A stretch of DNA of 64,000 nucleotides, taken from positions 124,001 through 188,000 of the forward strand of contig CAWKOH010000012.1 of the NCBI GenBank assembly GCA_963851245.1, read 5' to 3'. A program made the translations under genes and the position numbers. Below, one piece after another: positions 16,921-26,099 of this stretch. Under the pieces are notes generated by a model. It was given only the letters and a program-made list of their open reading frames with translations. It did not search any database and had not been told where the DNA came from. Source of the stretch: CAWKOH01 sp963851245 (GTDB taxonomy: Bacteria; Actinomycetota; Acidimicrobiia; Acidimicrobiales; Palsa-688). Position 1 is the first letter of the stretch; every line of letters starts with the position of its first letter.

Positions 16921-18230
16921 CCCGGGTGATCATCCTGGTCGTGGTCGCCATCTTCGTCGCCTGGCGCTTGTGGCGTCGAAGCCGTGGCGGCTCGTCCGGG
17001 CTGTCCGCGCTGACCGCCCGGACGCGAGGGCTCTCGCAGCGGTTCGGAAACATCGCCGGCGACGCCGGGCTGGTCGCCAGGCGCGAGATACGCGAGCGCA
17101 TCAGGGGCCGGGTCTTTCGTGTCGGTACCGCCCTCATCCTCCTGGCGGTCGCCGCAGCCATCGTGATCCCCGCCATCCGGGGCAGATCGACATCGTCACA
17201 ATCGGTGTGTGTGGTGGGCGATCTACCAGCGCAGTCCCGTCAGCTCATCATCGCCGCAGCCGGCCGTGTCGGCTCCACGGTGGAATTCGTGCCGGAGCCT
17301 TCCGTGGCCGAGGCCCAGGCCGCTGTGCAGGCCGGGCACCTGGACTTCTGCGTCATCGATGCCGGACAACTGCTCGTCAACAAAGCGATCGGAGCCACCG
17401 ACACGTCCACCACGGCCAGCCTGGTCCGGGCCGTGTCGGTGGCCCTCGGTGCGCAGGCGGCCTACCAGGCGGCCGGCCTGTCGCCCGCCCAGGCCGAGCA
17501 GCTGGCGCAGGCCAAGCCGCTCCCGGTGGAGAGCCTTCACCCCGGCGCCAAGGCTGCCGGTCGCACCACATCGGTGATCGGGGTGATCCTGATCTTTATA
17601 ATGTTGACGCAATACAACACCTGGATCCTGATGGGCGTGATGCAGGAGAAGTCGAGCCGGGTGGTCGAGGTTCTCCTGGCTGCTATCCGCCCGATTCAGC
17701 TCCTGTCCGGCAAGGTCCTCGGCATCGGCCTGGTCGCCATGGGCCAGGCGGCCCTGATCGTGGTCGTCGCGCTCGTTCTGGCCAAGGCGGTGGGGTCGGA
17801 CCTCCTGCACGGGACCGCGCCACTGGAGCTGGCGAGCGCGCTTTTGTGGCTCGTGCTCGGGTACGCCTTCTACTGCTGGGTCTACGCCGCCGCTGGATCC
17901 ACTGCCGAGCGCCAGGACCAGGTCCAAACACTGGCCTTTCCTTTGAGCCTGCCGATCCTGTTCGGCTACATCACCGCCCTAACCGTGGCCGGGTCGGGCA
18001 ACGTCAGCTTGCTGTTCAGGGTCCTCGCCTATCTCCCACCGACGGCGCCCTTCGCCATGCCCGTACTGGTCGGCCTCGGGAGGGTCACCTGGTGGCAGTT
18101 CGTGGCCTCCGTGGTGCTCAGCGTGATAGGCACGGTGCTCGTGGCCCGTTTCGCAACCCGGGTGTACCGGCGGGCCATTCTGCGGACCGGACGGCGGGTG
18201 CGGCTTCGGGAGGTCCTGTACGGAAACTGA
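16917..18230 (+). CDS. ABC-2 type permease (NatB-like)
   Basis: The 437-residue protein has one N-terminal membrane helix, a second at about residues 65-80, a large extracytoplasmic region and a C-terminal block of helices starting at the TTSVIGVILIFIMLTQYNTW segment. EKSSRVVEVLLAAIRPIQLLSGKVLGIG is the typical ABC-2 coupling segment. It pairs with the upstream ATPase through an ATGA overlap. The extended N-terminus (a helix plus a basic WRLWRRSRGG segment) is unusual for NatB-like proteins. Confidence 0.88.
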   Translation: MTRVIILVVVAIFVAWRLWRRSRGGSSGLSALTARTRGLSQRFGNIAGDAGLVARREIRERIRGRVFRVGTALILLAVAAAIVIPAIRGRSTSSQSVCVVGDLPAQSRQLIIAAAGRVGSTVEFVPEPSVAEAQAAVQAGHLDFCVIDAGQLLVNKAIGATDTSTTASLVRAVSVALGAQAAYQAAGLSPAQAEQLAQAKPLPVESLHPGAKAAGRTTSVIGVILIFIMLTQYNTWILMGVMQEKSSRVVEVLLAAIRPIQLLSGKVLGIGLVAMGQAALIVVVALVLAKAVGSDLLHGTAPLELASALLWLVLGYAFYCWVYAAAGSTAERQDQVQTLAFPLSLPILFGYITALTVAGSGNVSLLFRVLAYLPPTAPFAMPVLVGLGRVTWWQFVASVVLSVIGTVLVARFATRVYRRAILRTGRRVRLREVLYGN

Positions 18231-18262
18231 CCGACCGGAGGTGTAGCGCTACCGCCGCTCCC

Positions 18263-19063
18263 TCATGGAGGCACCAAGCGGTGGAGGGCGATCGCCAGCG
18301 CCGTGGCCACATTGAGTGAATCCGCGCCGGGCCCCATCGGGATCCGGACCCTATACGTCGCCTGCTCGCACGCAACTTCGCTCAGTCCCACGCCCTCGCT
18401 GCCGACCATGAGCGCCACTCTCAGGTTGGCGGGCACGGAATCTATGAGGTCGGTGGCGTGGGGATCAAGCGCCACCAGTGAGAATCCCGCCGAGGTGACA
18501 TCGGAGAGGCCTTCCGGCCACGGGCGCAGGCGGCTGAAGGGGACGCGCAGGACCTGACCGACCGACACGCGCACCGAGCGTCGGTAAAGAGGATCACAGC
18601 ATGACGGGTCGAGGAGGACGGCTCCGGCGCCCAGCGCGGCCGCGTTCCGGAAAATCGCGCCCAGGTTCTCGTGGTCGTTGACCCCTTCGACTACCACCGC
18701 GGCGCCGGCGCTGGCTAGCAGCGTCCTCGGCTCGGGGAGGTCCTGCCGGGCGCCAAGAGCCAGCACGCCGCGGTGCACCGGAAAGCCCGCGATCCCGTCG
18801 AAGCAGTCCGGTTGCGCCACATAGACCGGGACCCGGCGCTCCTCGGCCGCATCCACGACATCTCTGAGATCGGCGACGCGTTCGGGACGCAGGAGCACTG
18901 AGCGGAGGGGCCATGGGGAAGCGAGCAGGGTGCGGACGGTCCGGGCTCCCTCGACGACGAAAACGCCGTGGTCGGCTTCCAGTTGGCGCCGCACCGCGGC
19001 GTCGCGAAGATGGCGATAGGCCGCGATCCGGGGGTCCGCGGGATCGGAGATCTCGATCGGCAC
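18263..19063 (-). CDS. TrmH/SpoU-family RNA 2'-O-methyltransferase
   Basis: The 266-residue protein has an N-terminal substrate-binding domain (VFVVEGARTVRTLL) and a C-terminal SPOUT knot with motif 1 EGVNDHENLGAIFRNAAA, motif 2 LMVGSEGVGLSE and motif 3 RIPMGPGADSLNVATA. These enzymes methylate ribose 2'-OH of tRNA or rRNA using S-adenosylmethionine. The exact target cannot be told from sequence alone. It is convergent with the ABC permease and separated from the STAS gene upstream by about 80 bp. Confidence 0.9.
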   Translation of the reverse strand: MPIEISDPADPRIAAYRHLRDAAVRRQLEADHGVFVVEGARTVRTLLASPWPLRSVLLRPERVADLRDVVDAAEERRVPVYVAQPDCFDGIAGFPVHRGVLALGARQDLPEPRTLLASAGAAVVVEGVNDHENLGAIFRNAAALGAGAVLLDPSCCDPLYRRSVRVSVGQVLRVPFSRLRPWPEGLSDVTSAGFSLVALDPHATDLIDSVPANLRVALMVGSEGVGLSEVACEQATYRVRIPMGPGADSLNVATALAIALHRLVPP

Positions 19064-19140
19064 CGGTGAACGAATCAGGCGGCCGGCAGGCTGGGGGTAG
19101 CGGCACGGCCGCGTCGGATCATGAGTACCAGTTCAACGAG

Positions 19141-19638
19141 TCATCTCGCTTCCTGCAAGTAATCAGTTCGGCTCCAGGATCGACTCGGCGCCGGGAGGGA
19201 AGGTGTCCCGCCCGCCCGCCCGTCTACGTCCGCGTCCAGAGCCTGCATTGCGTCCGTCACGGAAGCGAATATCGGGAACATCCTGTCGAGGCCGGTGAGG
19301 GCAAAGACCTTGCGGATGCTGGGGCGGCTGACGACCACGCCGAACGACCCGGGCCCGAATTGTCGGGCCGTCCCGATGAGGACATTCAACCCTGAGGAGT
19401 CCATGAAGCGGATTCCGCTGAGATCCACGATCAGTTGATCGGCTCCGCCGGCCACGGATGAGTCGACCATTCTCCGCATTTCGGCTGCATTGGCTATGTC
19501 GATCTCGCCATAGGCCTCGATCACGCTGTAGCGACCGGTCGCGATAGCGCGCAACTTCAACTCGGTGCTCAACTCTTCGTTTCGATCCGGGCGCCTCGGC
19601 TCTGCACCGGACGGGATCCCTGAATGCCCATGGCTCAT
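19141..19638 (-). CDS. STAS-domain anti-sigma factor antagonist
   Basis: The 165-residue protein has a hydrophilic N-terminal extension (1-25), a STAS domain from residue 28 and a short C-terminal tail. LIVDLSGIRFMDSSGLNVLIG carries the phosphorylatable Ser of SpoIIAA/RsbV-type regulators. Such proteins bind an anti-sigma kinase when dephosphorylated and free a stress sigma factor. No kinase or sigma gene is adjacent. It is divergent from a LuxR-type regulator with a stress-sigma-like promoter between them. Confidence 0.9.
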   Translation of the reverse strand: MSHGHSGIPSGAEPRRPDRNEELSTELKLRAIATGRYSVIEAYGEIDIANAAEMRRMVDSSVAGGADQLIVDLSGIRFMDSSGLNVLIGTARQFGPGSFGVVVSRPSIRKVFALTGLDRMFPIFASVTDAMQALDADVDGRAGGTPSLPAPSRSWSRTDYLQEAR

Positions 19639-19680
19639 GGCAGGGAAGTGTGGACTACCAGCTTCCCCCTCGCTTCACCC

Positions 19681-19705
19681 GTTTGAGTGATTCTAGCCGG
19701 GGTAG
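19681..19705 (+). promoter_or_regulatory. Stress-sigma (SigB/SigF-like) promoter candidate
   Basis: GTTT at 19681-19684 and GGGTAG at 19700-19705 are separated by 15 bp. This matches the GTTT-N(14-17)-GGGTA pattern of SigB/SigF-type promoters in actinobacteria. The -10 element ends 10 bp before the ATG of the LuxR regulator, so the transcript would have a very short leader. The divergent neighbour is a STAS anti-sigma antagonist, which fits functionally. Confidence 0.5.
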
Positions 19706-19715
19706 TGACGAGGCC

Positions 19716-20420
19716 ATGACTGAGGCTCTGCCTGTCGATCACGCCGGAGATAGGGAGCACAATCCGGCTCTTCGACCGCTACGAGTGGCCATCGTCAACG
19801 ACTACGAGGTGGTGGTGGCCGGCATCCAGGGGATGTTGTCGCCTTACTCGCGTCTGGTCTCCGTAGTCGAACTGGACGTCCAGGAGGACCCGGCCCAGGC
19901 CGTCGACGTCGCCCTGTTCGACACCTATGGTCAGCCCGGCCTGGGCCTGGGCCGGGTGCGATCACTCGCCCTCAGCCATCACGTGGGAGCGGTTGCCGTG
20001 TACACCTGGAACATGACGCAATCCGCGCTTCAGGCGGCCAGCGACGCCGGGGCCAGCGCCGTCATAGCCAAGAGCCTTCCGGCCCCGCAGCTGGTGGCGT
20101 CACTGCAGGCGGTGGCGGGCGGGGAGACCGTGGAGATGGGGCGGTTCCGTACCGCGAAAGACGGTTTCTGGCCGGGAGCCAAATGGGGCCTGAGCGCCCG
20201 GGAGAGCGAGACGCTGGCGCTGCTCGCCACCGGTATGCCCAACCGGGCGATCGCCGATGCCATGTTCGTCAGCGAGAACACCGTGCGCACCCACCTGAAG
20301 GCGATCTTCCGCAAGCTTGGTGTTTCTAACCGAAGCCAGGCGCTGGCCCGGGCGCTCTCCGATCCGACATTTGCCGTCCGCCACGGCGAAGGTGGAGCGG
20401 TCGTGTCCAGGGGCGCCTGA
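19716..20420 (+). CDS. LuxR/NarL-family response regulator
   Basis: The 234-residue protein has a receiver domain (about 22-140) and a C-terminal LuxR-type HTH (about 165-225: LSARESETLALLATGMPNRAIA, NTVRTHLKAIFRKLGVSNRSQA). The phosphoacceptor is probably Asp69 (VALFDTYG) and the conserved Lys is Lys119 (AVIAKSLP). The first acidic pair is reduced to Asn28-Asp29, so phosphorylation may be atypical. No histidine kinase is adjacent. ATG 19716 was chosen because the residues upstream are not conserved and overlap a promoter-like element. Confidence 0.9.
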   Translation: MTEALPVDHAGDREHNPALRPLRVAIVNDYEVVVAGIQGMLSPYSRLVSVVELDVQEDPAQAVDVALFDTYGQPGLGLGRVRSLALSHHVGAVAVYTWNMTQSALQAASDAGASAVIAKSLPAPQLVASLQAVAGGETVEMGRFRTAKDGFWPGAKWGLSARESETLALLATGMPNRAIADAMFVSENTVRTHLKAIFRKLGVSNRSQALARALSDPTFAVRHGEGGAVVSRGA

Positions 20421-20530
20421 GGCCCGGCTTTAACCGCACCCGGCCCCTCCCTAAGCCACACGGTACCTTCGCGAGCGTGCAGCGGGCGCCATGGACGGAA
20501 TTGGGGCTTGTCCGGCCATCCTCTAGCAAG

Positions 20531-20549
20531 TAGGATACTGAGTATGCTA
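20531..20549. promoter_or_regulatory. Palindromic operator upstream of padR
   Basis: TAGGATACTGAGTATGCTA is a 19-bp palindrome with one mismatched pair around a central G; its inner 11 bp (ATACTGAGTAT) are perfect. It ends 17 bp before the PadR start codon. PadR-family repressors usually autoregulate by binding palindromes at this position, so this is a strong candidate for its own operator and for control of the whole PadR-ABC operon. Confidence 0.65.
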
Positions 20550-20566
20550 CCCGGGTTGATGGTCGG

Positions 20567-21148
20567 ATGAGCGTCCGCCACGCGCTTCTTGCCCTTTTGA
20601 CCGAGGGGTCAAAGTACGGCCTCCAGCTGCGGCTCGAGTTCGAGCACAGGACCGGCGACGTGTGGCCCCTGAATGTGGGTCAGGTTTACACGACTCTCCA
20701 GCGCCTGGAGCGCGACGGCTTTGTCACATCCGACGATGGGGCAGACGAAGGCCCGCAGAAGGCGTTCCGGATCACGCCGGCTGGTGAAGACGAGCTGGCC
20801 CGCTGGCTGCGCACGCCACCTGATCTGTCTTCCCCGCCCCGGGACGAACTGGTCATCAAGGTGCTGGTCGCTATCCGGGCGCCCGGGGTAGACGTGCACG
20901 AGGTGATCCAGGTTCACCGGCGGCATCTGGTGGAGCTGATGCAGCAGTGGACCCGGCTCAAGGAATACGCGGCGGCGGAGGACGTCAGCTTCGCGCTGGC
21001 CGTGGACGCCGAGTTGTTCCGGCTGGACTCGGTCATCCGCTGGCTCGATTCGGCCGACGGACGTATCAGGCGGGCGCAGCTCGAACCTCCGGCTGCCGGT
21101 GCAAGCGGCCTACCAAAAACACCGAGACGAGTGGGGGTGCGACGATGA
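20567..21148 (+). CDS. PadR family transcriptional regulator
   Basis: The 193-residue protein begins MSVRHALLALLTEGSKYGLQL and continues with the winged-helix segment VGQVYTTLQRLERDGFV and FRITPAGEDELARWL, followed by a C-terminal helical dimerisation domain (Vir_C type). PadR proteins often repress adjacent ABC exporter genes and respond to small toxic compounds. Its stop overlaps the start of the ABC ATPase gene (ATGA), making a PadR-ATPase-permease operon. The palindrome at 20531-20549 is its likely binding site. Confidence 0.92.
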   Translation: MSVRHALLALLTEGSKYGLQLRLEFEHRTGDVWPLNVGQVYTTLQRLERDGFVTSDDGADEGPQKAFRITPAGEDELARWLRTPPDLSSPPRDELVIKVLVAIRAPGVDVHEVIQVHRRHLVELMQQWTRLKEYAAAEDVSFALAVDAELFRLDSVIRWLDSADGRIRRAQLEPPAAGASGLPKTPRRVGVRR

Positions 21149-21867
21149 GCGCTCTGGAGATGCGAGAGGTGTCCAAGATCTACGGCGAGGGACCTACGGA
21201 GGTGCACGCCCTGCGCCGGGTGGACCTATCGGTCGAGCCGGGTGAGCTGGTGGCCGTCATGGGTCCGAGCGGATCCGGTAAGAGCACGCTGCTGACCATC
21301 GCCGGGAGCCTGGAGGAGCCAACCTCCGGGTCGGTGCTCGTGGAGGGTCTGGAGCTCTCCGGTCTGACGCGGAACGCCCGGGCCCGCCTCCGACGCCAGT
21401 CGATCGGCTACGTGTTTCAGGATTTCAACCTTCTGGCCGGCCTCACGGCTGCCGAGAACGTGTCGCTCCCGCTGGAGCTGGACGGGATGAAGGCGAAGAC
21501 GGCCCAGGCCCTGGCCGTGAAGGCACTTGACGAGCTCGGCTTGGCCGACCGGTCGGCTCGCTTCCCGGACGAGCTCTCGGGTGGCGAGCGTCAGAGGGTG
21601 GCCATCGCCCGAGCGGTGGTGGGGGAGCGGCACCTCCTTCTGGCCGACGAGCCGTCCGGCGCCCTGGACTCGGCCAACGGGGAGGGCGTGATGCGGCTGA
21701 TCCGGGCCGCTTGCCAACGTGGTGTGGGGGGCGTGGTGGTCACCCACGATGCCCAGTTGGCATCGTGGGCGGACCGGGTGGTCTTCCTCCGCGACGGGCG
21801 GGTGGTGGACCAGACTGCCCCGCCGGCCGGCCCCGAGACTCTGTTGACGCCTAGCAGGAACCCATGA
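21145..21867 (+). CDS. ABC transporter ATP-binding protein (MacB/LolD type)
   Basis: The 240-residue ATPase carries Walker A GPSGSGKSTLL, the Q-loop FQDFNLLAGLTAAENV, signature LSGGERQRVAIARA and Walker B LLLADEPSGALDS. The FQ(D/E)FNLL and EPSGALDS signatures are those of the LolD/MacB/FtsE branch that works with FtsX-like permeases. Start ATG 21145 overlaps the PadR stop, and its own stop overlaps the permease start. It powers the neighbouring permease. Confidence 0.95.
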   Translation: MSALEMREVSKIYGEGPTEVHALRRVDLSVEPGELVAVMGPSGSGKSTLLTIAGSLEEPTSGSVLVEGLELSGLTRNARARLRRQSIGYVFQDFNLLAGLTAAENVSLPLELDGMKAKTAQALAVKALDELGLADRSARFPDELSGGERQRVAIARAVVGERHLLLADEPSGALDSANGEGVMRLIRAACQRGVGGVVVTHDAQLASWADRVVFLRDGRVVDQTAPPAGPETLLTPSRNP

Positions 21868-24398
21868 CCGCCGCTGTCCTCGACAGGCCGGTCGTCGAGG
21901 CGGCCGGCGATGGAGGAGCGCCCGCCCGGAGGGCGGTGGTTCGTTGGGCCTGGCGCCTGTTCCGGCGTGAGTGGTCCCGGCAGGCGCTGATACTGGTCCT
22001 TCTGACGCTGGCGGTGGCGGCCACGACCATGGGACTGGCCGTGGTATCGAACATCACTTCTTTGAAGGCCGATCCGAGCTTCGGTACTGCGAACACCGTC
22101 ATCGGTCTTTCCAGCCCCGGTTCCCAGCTGCCGGCCGACCTGGCCTCGGTCCGGGCCCGGTTCGGCACTATCGATGTGGTCGAGCACCAGTCGGTCGCGG
22201 TGCCGGGTTCGGTGTCCAACGTGGACCTCCGGGCGGCCAACCCCAACGGGCCCTTCGTTCATGTGATGCTCCGCCTGGATTCAGGTCGCTTCCCAACCGG
22301 CCCGAACCAGGTCGCGGTCACCAGTGGCGTAGCCAAGGACTTCGGCCTGCATGTCGGAAGTACCTGGCGGGAGAACGGGCGCACCTTCGCCGTGGTCGGC
22401 CTGGTCGAGAATCCCCTCAACCTGCTGGATCAGTTCGCCCTGGTGGCGCCGGGACAAGCCAACCCACCGGCCAGCGTGTCGATTCTCGTCAATGCCAGTC
22501 AGAACAGCCTTCAGTCGTTCCGCCTACCTGGCGGGGTCGGGATGAACGTCAGCTCGCGGGGTACTGGCGGCAAAACAACGGCCGAGGTGCTGGTCCTGGT
22601 ACTCGGAACAGTTGGACTGCTCTTCGTCGGCCTCCTCGCCGTGGCCGGTTTCAGTGTCATGGCTCAAAGACGCCTGCGCGCCCTTGGCATGTTGGGCTCC
22701 CTCGGGGCGACGGACCGCCAGGTGCGTCTGGTCATGCTGGCCAACGGTGCCGCCGTCGGGATCTCGGCCGCCCTCATCGGAACCGTGGTCGGTCTGGCCG
22801 GCTGGCTGGTTTTCGAGCCCGCCCTGCAATCGATCACTGAGCACCGCATAGACCGATTTGCCCTGCCGTGGTGGGGGGTCGGGGCGGCCATGGTCCTGGC
22901 GTTCGCCACCGCGGTGGCGGCGGCATGGTGGCCGGCCCGCGCTGTGGCCCGCATTCCGGTCGTGACCGCCCTATCCGGCCGACCGCCCCGTCCGCAACCG
23001 GCCCATCACTTCGCACTGCTGGGCGGTGCCCTGCTGGCATTCGGCTTGGTCCTTCTGGCCTTCGCCGACCAGCGCCGAAGTGGCTTCATCATCGGCGGGA
23101 CCGTCGTGACCGTCCTGGGCGTGCTGTTCTTGGCCCCCCTGGCGATCAGGGCGCTTGCCGCCACCGCATCCCGCGTGCCCATTTCGATCCGTCTGGCTCT
23201 GCGGGACCTGGCCCGATATCAGGCTCGCTCAGGCGCAGCCCTGGGTGCCATCACGCTGGCCATCGGGATTGCCGCCACCATCGCCGTGGGCGCGGCCGCG
23301 GCCCAGACGCCGGCCGCGGTGAGCAACCTCCCCGCCAACCAGTTGATTCTTCACATGACACCGAATGGCAGCGGCACCCCGATACCTCCTGTCACAGCGG
23401 CCCAACAGCAGGCTCTCCAGGCCCGAATGAACCAGCTGGCCGCCGCGCTTCATGCTCAAGCACTGGTTTCTCTGTACGCGCCTATCGACTCCCAGTCCGG
23501 GACCCTGCCGCCCCAACAGGGGCCGGGCGGAGGGCCGGGCGGCTACCCACCGACCGTCCTCGGTCAGGTCACCCCGATACGCCAAGGCGAGAGCGTCTCC
23601 GCCATGAGGGACCTGTACGTCGCCACTCCCGCCACGCTGGCCTATTACGGGATCAGCCCCAGCCGGATCCAGGCAGGTACCGACGTCATCACTTCGCCGC
23701 CGGGGATCGGAACCCTCCAGATCTTCGATCCCATCCTCGATGCGCCTCGCGGTCCCGACTCAGGGGGACGGGCGCAACAGAAGGATGCCGAGGCCAGCCG
23801 TCCGACCGTTCAGACCTTTGCGCAACTGCCGGCCTACACCTCGGCGCCTTCGGCCCTGATCACCTCCCACGCCATGCAGGTGCTCGGTCTCGAGGCCATC
23901 CCGGCCGGGTGGCTGGTCCAAACCAACTCGGCGCTGACCACCGGACAGATCGACACGGCCCAGAAGGCGGCTGCCGCGGCCGGCCTCTACGTCGAGACTC
24001 AGTCCAAGCAGAAGTCGCTGGCTCCCCTCCGGAACTGGTCCACCGCGGCCGGCATCCTGGTGGCACTGGGCGTGCTGGGCATGACGGTCGGCTTGATCAG
24101 GAGCGAAGCTGCCAACGATCTGCGGACGTTGTCGGCCACCGGGGCCAGCAGCACGACCCGGAGGGCCCTGACCGGTGCCACTGCCGGCGCCCTGGCCTTG
24201 CTGGGAGGGCTCCTGGGGACAGCCGGCGCGTATGCCGCCCTGCTGGCCTGGCACCGCAGCGACCTCAGCCCGCTGAGCAATATCCCGGCTCTCGACCTGG
24301 TGGTGATCATGATCGGACTGCCTGTGATCGCGACCGTTGGCGGCTGGCTCCTGGCCGGCCGCGAACCGCCGGCTCTCTCCCGGCAGCCGCTCGAGTAG
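21864..24398 (+). CDS. FtsX-like ABC permease
   Basis: The 844-residue membrane protein has the duplicated FtsX layout: a first helix near residues 43-62, an extracytoplasmic MacB-like domain, a helix block ending with the PARAVARIPVVTALSGRPP motif (about residue 370), a second long extracytoplasmic region, and a C-terminal helix block (residues 725-835). These exporters use mechanotransmission to move lipids, peptides or antibiotics out of the membrane. The PadR-ATPase-permease order suggests inducible efflux of a membrane-active compound. Confidence 0.9.
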   Translation: MTAAVLDRPVVEAAGDGGAPARRAVVRWAWRLFRREWSRQALILVLLTLAVAATTMGLAVVSNITSLKADPSFGTANTVIGLSSPGSQLPADLASVRARFGTIDVVEHQSVAVPGSVSNVDLRAANPNGPFVHVMLRLDSGRFPTGPNQVAVTSGVAKDFGLHVGSTWRENGRTFAVVGLVENPLNLLDQFALVAPGQANPPASVSILVNASQNSLQSFRLPGGVGMNVSSRGTGGKTTAEVLVLVLGTVGLLFVGLLAVAGFSVMAQRRLRALGMLGSLGATDRQVRLVMLANGAAVGISAALIGTVVGLAGWLVFEPALQSITEHRIDRFALPWWGVGAAMVLAFATAVAAAWWPARAVARIPVVTALSGRPPRPQPAHHFALLGGALLAFGLVLLAFADQRRSGFIIGGTVVTVLGVLFLAPLAIRALAATASRVPISIRLALRDLARYQARSGAALGAITLAIGIAATIAVGAAAAQTPAAVSNLPANQLILHMTPNGSGTPIPPVTAAQQQALQARMNQLAAALHAQALVSLYAPIDSQSGTLPPQQGPGGGPGGYPPTVLGQVTPIRQGESVSAMRDLYVATPATLAYYGISPSRIQAGTDVITSPPGIGTLQIFDPILDAPRGPDSGGRAQQKDAEASRPTVQTFAQLPAYTSAPSALITSHAMQVLGLEAIPAGWLVQTNSALTTGQIDTAQKAAAAAGLYVETQSKQKSLAPLRNWSTAAGILVALGVLGMTVGLIRSEAANDLRTLSATGASSTTRRALTGATAGALALLGGLLGTAGAYAALLAWHRSDLSPLSNIPALDLVVIMIGLPVIATVGGWLLAGREPPALSRQPLE

Positions 24399-24520
24399 TC
24401 CCCTGGAACTCCCCGTTCGTACCCATTTCGGGCGCCAGCAGGGGAGGCAAGGTAGGTTGTAGCGGACGGGTGTCGCTGGCGTGATCCGCAGGGGGACGGA
24501 ATGACTCAGGTGCGAGGGCT

Positions 24521-25174
24521 GTGACGCTTGACCTGATCCTGATCGGTCTAGCCATATCCATCGACCCCCTCCCGCTGACGGCGTACCTGGTGCTGCTGCC
24601 TTCGCGGCGCGGCGTCGTCAAAGGGGCGGCCTTCCTCTTCGGTTGGCTGGTATCGCTGGCCATCGTCGTGTCCGTAACCGTTCTGGCCACCGGCAACAAT
24701 CCGCCCAGGCCGCAGACTGCGCCTTCGGTGGCCGCCCTCGCCGTGAAGATCGCCATCGGAGTCGCCCTCGTGAACATCGCGGCGCGCCAGCGAAGGAAGA
24801 TGGGCCAGCCCAAGAAGCCGAAGAAGACGCCCAAATGGCAGACCGGCGTGGACAACATGTCCCCCTGGTTCGCCATCGGGATCGCCCCCCTTGTGCAACC
24901 GTGGGGCCTGATCGCCGCCGGCGCCGCCACCGTGGTGCAGGCCAAGGTCTCCAGTTTCGAGAGCTTCCTGGCCCTCTTCTTCTTCTGCCTGGTCGCGACC
25001 TCGTCTTATCTGACTTTGGAGCTGTACGCCGGTTTCCGGCCCGAGCAGAGCCAGGCCTTCATGAGTCAGATCCGGAAGTGGATCGACACCCACACCGACC
25101 AGGCGATCATCATCGGATCCCTGGCGCTCGGTCTCTGGCTCATCGGCAACAGCATTTATTACATCGTGACCTGA
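24521..25174 (+). CDS. GAP family (Sap-like) integral membrane protein
   Basis: The 217-residue protein has six predicted membrane segments in two triplets linked by a basic loop (RQRRKMGQPKKPKKTPKW). The opening LIGLAISIDPLPLTAYLVLL resembles GAP-family proteins, whose mycobacterial member Sap acts in glycolipid (sulfolipid) export. The start is GTG 24521. No lipid biosynthesis genes are adjacent, so the cargo is unknown. Confidence 0.75.
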   Translation: MTLDLILIGLAISIDPLPLTAYLVLLPSRRGVVKGAAFLFGWLVSLAIVVSVTVLATGNNPPRPQTAPSVAALAVKIAIGVALVNIAARQRRKMGQPKKPKKTPKWQTGVDNMSPWFAIGIAPLVQPWGLIAAGAATVVQAKVSSFESFLALFFFCLVATSSYLTLELYAGFRPEQSQAFMSQIRKWIDTHTDQAIIIGSLALGLWLIGNSIYYIVT

Positions 25175-25213
25175 CGGCGCCGAGGCCAACCGGGTGAGCT
25201 AACGGACCGGCAA

Positions 25214-26095
25214 CTACGACTTCGCGGCCGCGGCTGGAACGGACTGGCGTGGCCGGCTCGGCACTTTGGCCTGCGGCTTCTGGCGGCCCCGCAGCCGGCC
25301 GAATAGTCCGGTGAAAGCGCCAATAGCAACGACAAGGTAGGTGACATAGACCATCAGCTGGCCGGCGGTGGGGCGGTCGGCGTAACCGAAGAACGAGTGA
25401 AATATGTCGCCTACGCTCCCGTCCTCCGACAGCCAGCGGGACGTGTCCCAAAGCGGCTGAGTCAGTACGGGCAGCCAGCCCAGCTCCTGAAGGTTCTCGA
25501 CCGCGTCCACCAGGATGCCGGCCGCGAAGATCATCAGGAGGGCGCCGATGACCTTGAAGAAGAGGCTGAGGTTGATGCGCTTGCCGAGGTGATAGATGGC
25601 AAAGGCCACCATAAGGGAAACGATCAGGCCGGCCACTCCACCGGCGATCACGCCGTGAGACGACGAAGCGAACACGATAGCCAGGGTGAAGACCATCGTC
25701 TCGAGGCCCTCTCGTCCCACCGCCTGAAAGGCCAGGATCTTCAGGCCCCAGCGGGCCTTCCCGTCCAGGGCGGCTTCGGTTCGGGCCTGCAGGTCGGCCG
25801 AGAGCGTGGGGGCGTGATTCCGCATCCAGAAGGTCATGTAGGTGAGCATCACGGCCGCCACCAGATAGGTGACAGTCTCGAAGATGGTCTGGGCCCGCGA
25901 CCCGGCGTAGGACTTGATAGTGAGGTAGGCCGTGACCCCTCCGGCCGCCACCAGTACCAGGGCGGCGGCGACACCCACGAACACGTCCCGGAAGTGCCGG
26001 CGCTGCCCGAGACGGTCGAGCGAGGCCAGCAGGATGGCCACGATCATGCTCGCCTCGATCCCCTCCCGGAGGAAGATGACGAACGTCGCGACCAT
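25214..26095 (-). CDS. FTR1/EfeU-type high-affinity iron permease
   Basis: The 293-residue membrane protein has the two REXXE iron-binding motifs of this family: REGIEA near residue 10 (TFVIFLREGIEASMIV) and REGLET near residue 131 (QAVGREGLETMVF). It carries ferric iron across the cytoplasmic membrane. EfeO and EfeB homologues are not adjacent, so it may work alone or with unlinked partners. The ATG at 26095 has no ribosome-binding site and is preceded within 5 bp by an iron-box-like palindrome, suggesting a leaderless, iron-controlled transcript. Confidence 0.88.
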   Translation of the reverse strand: MVATFVIFLREGIEASMIVAILLASLDRLGQRRHFRDVFVGVAAALVLVAAGGVTAYLTIKSYAGSRAQTIFETVTYLVAAVMLTYMTFWMRNHAPTLSADLQARTEAALDGKARWGLKILAFQAVGREGLETMVFTLAIVFASSSHGVIAGGVAGLIVSLMVAFAIYHLGKRINLSLFFKVIGALLMIFAAGILVDAVENLQELGWLPVLTQPLWDTSRWLSEDGSVGDIFHSFFGYADRPTAGQLMVYVTYLVVAIGAFTGLFGRLRGRQKPQAKVPSRPRQSVPAAAAKS

Positions 26096-26099
26096 GTAG

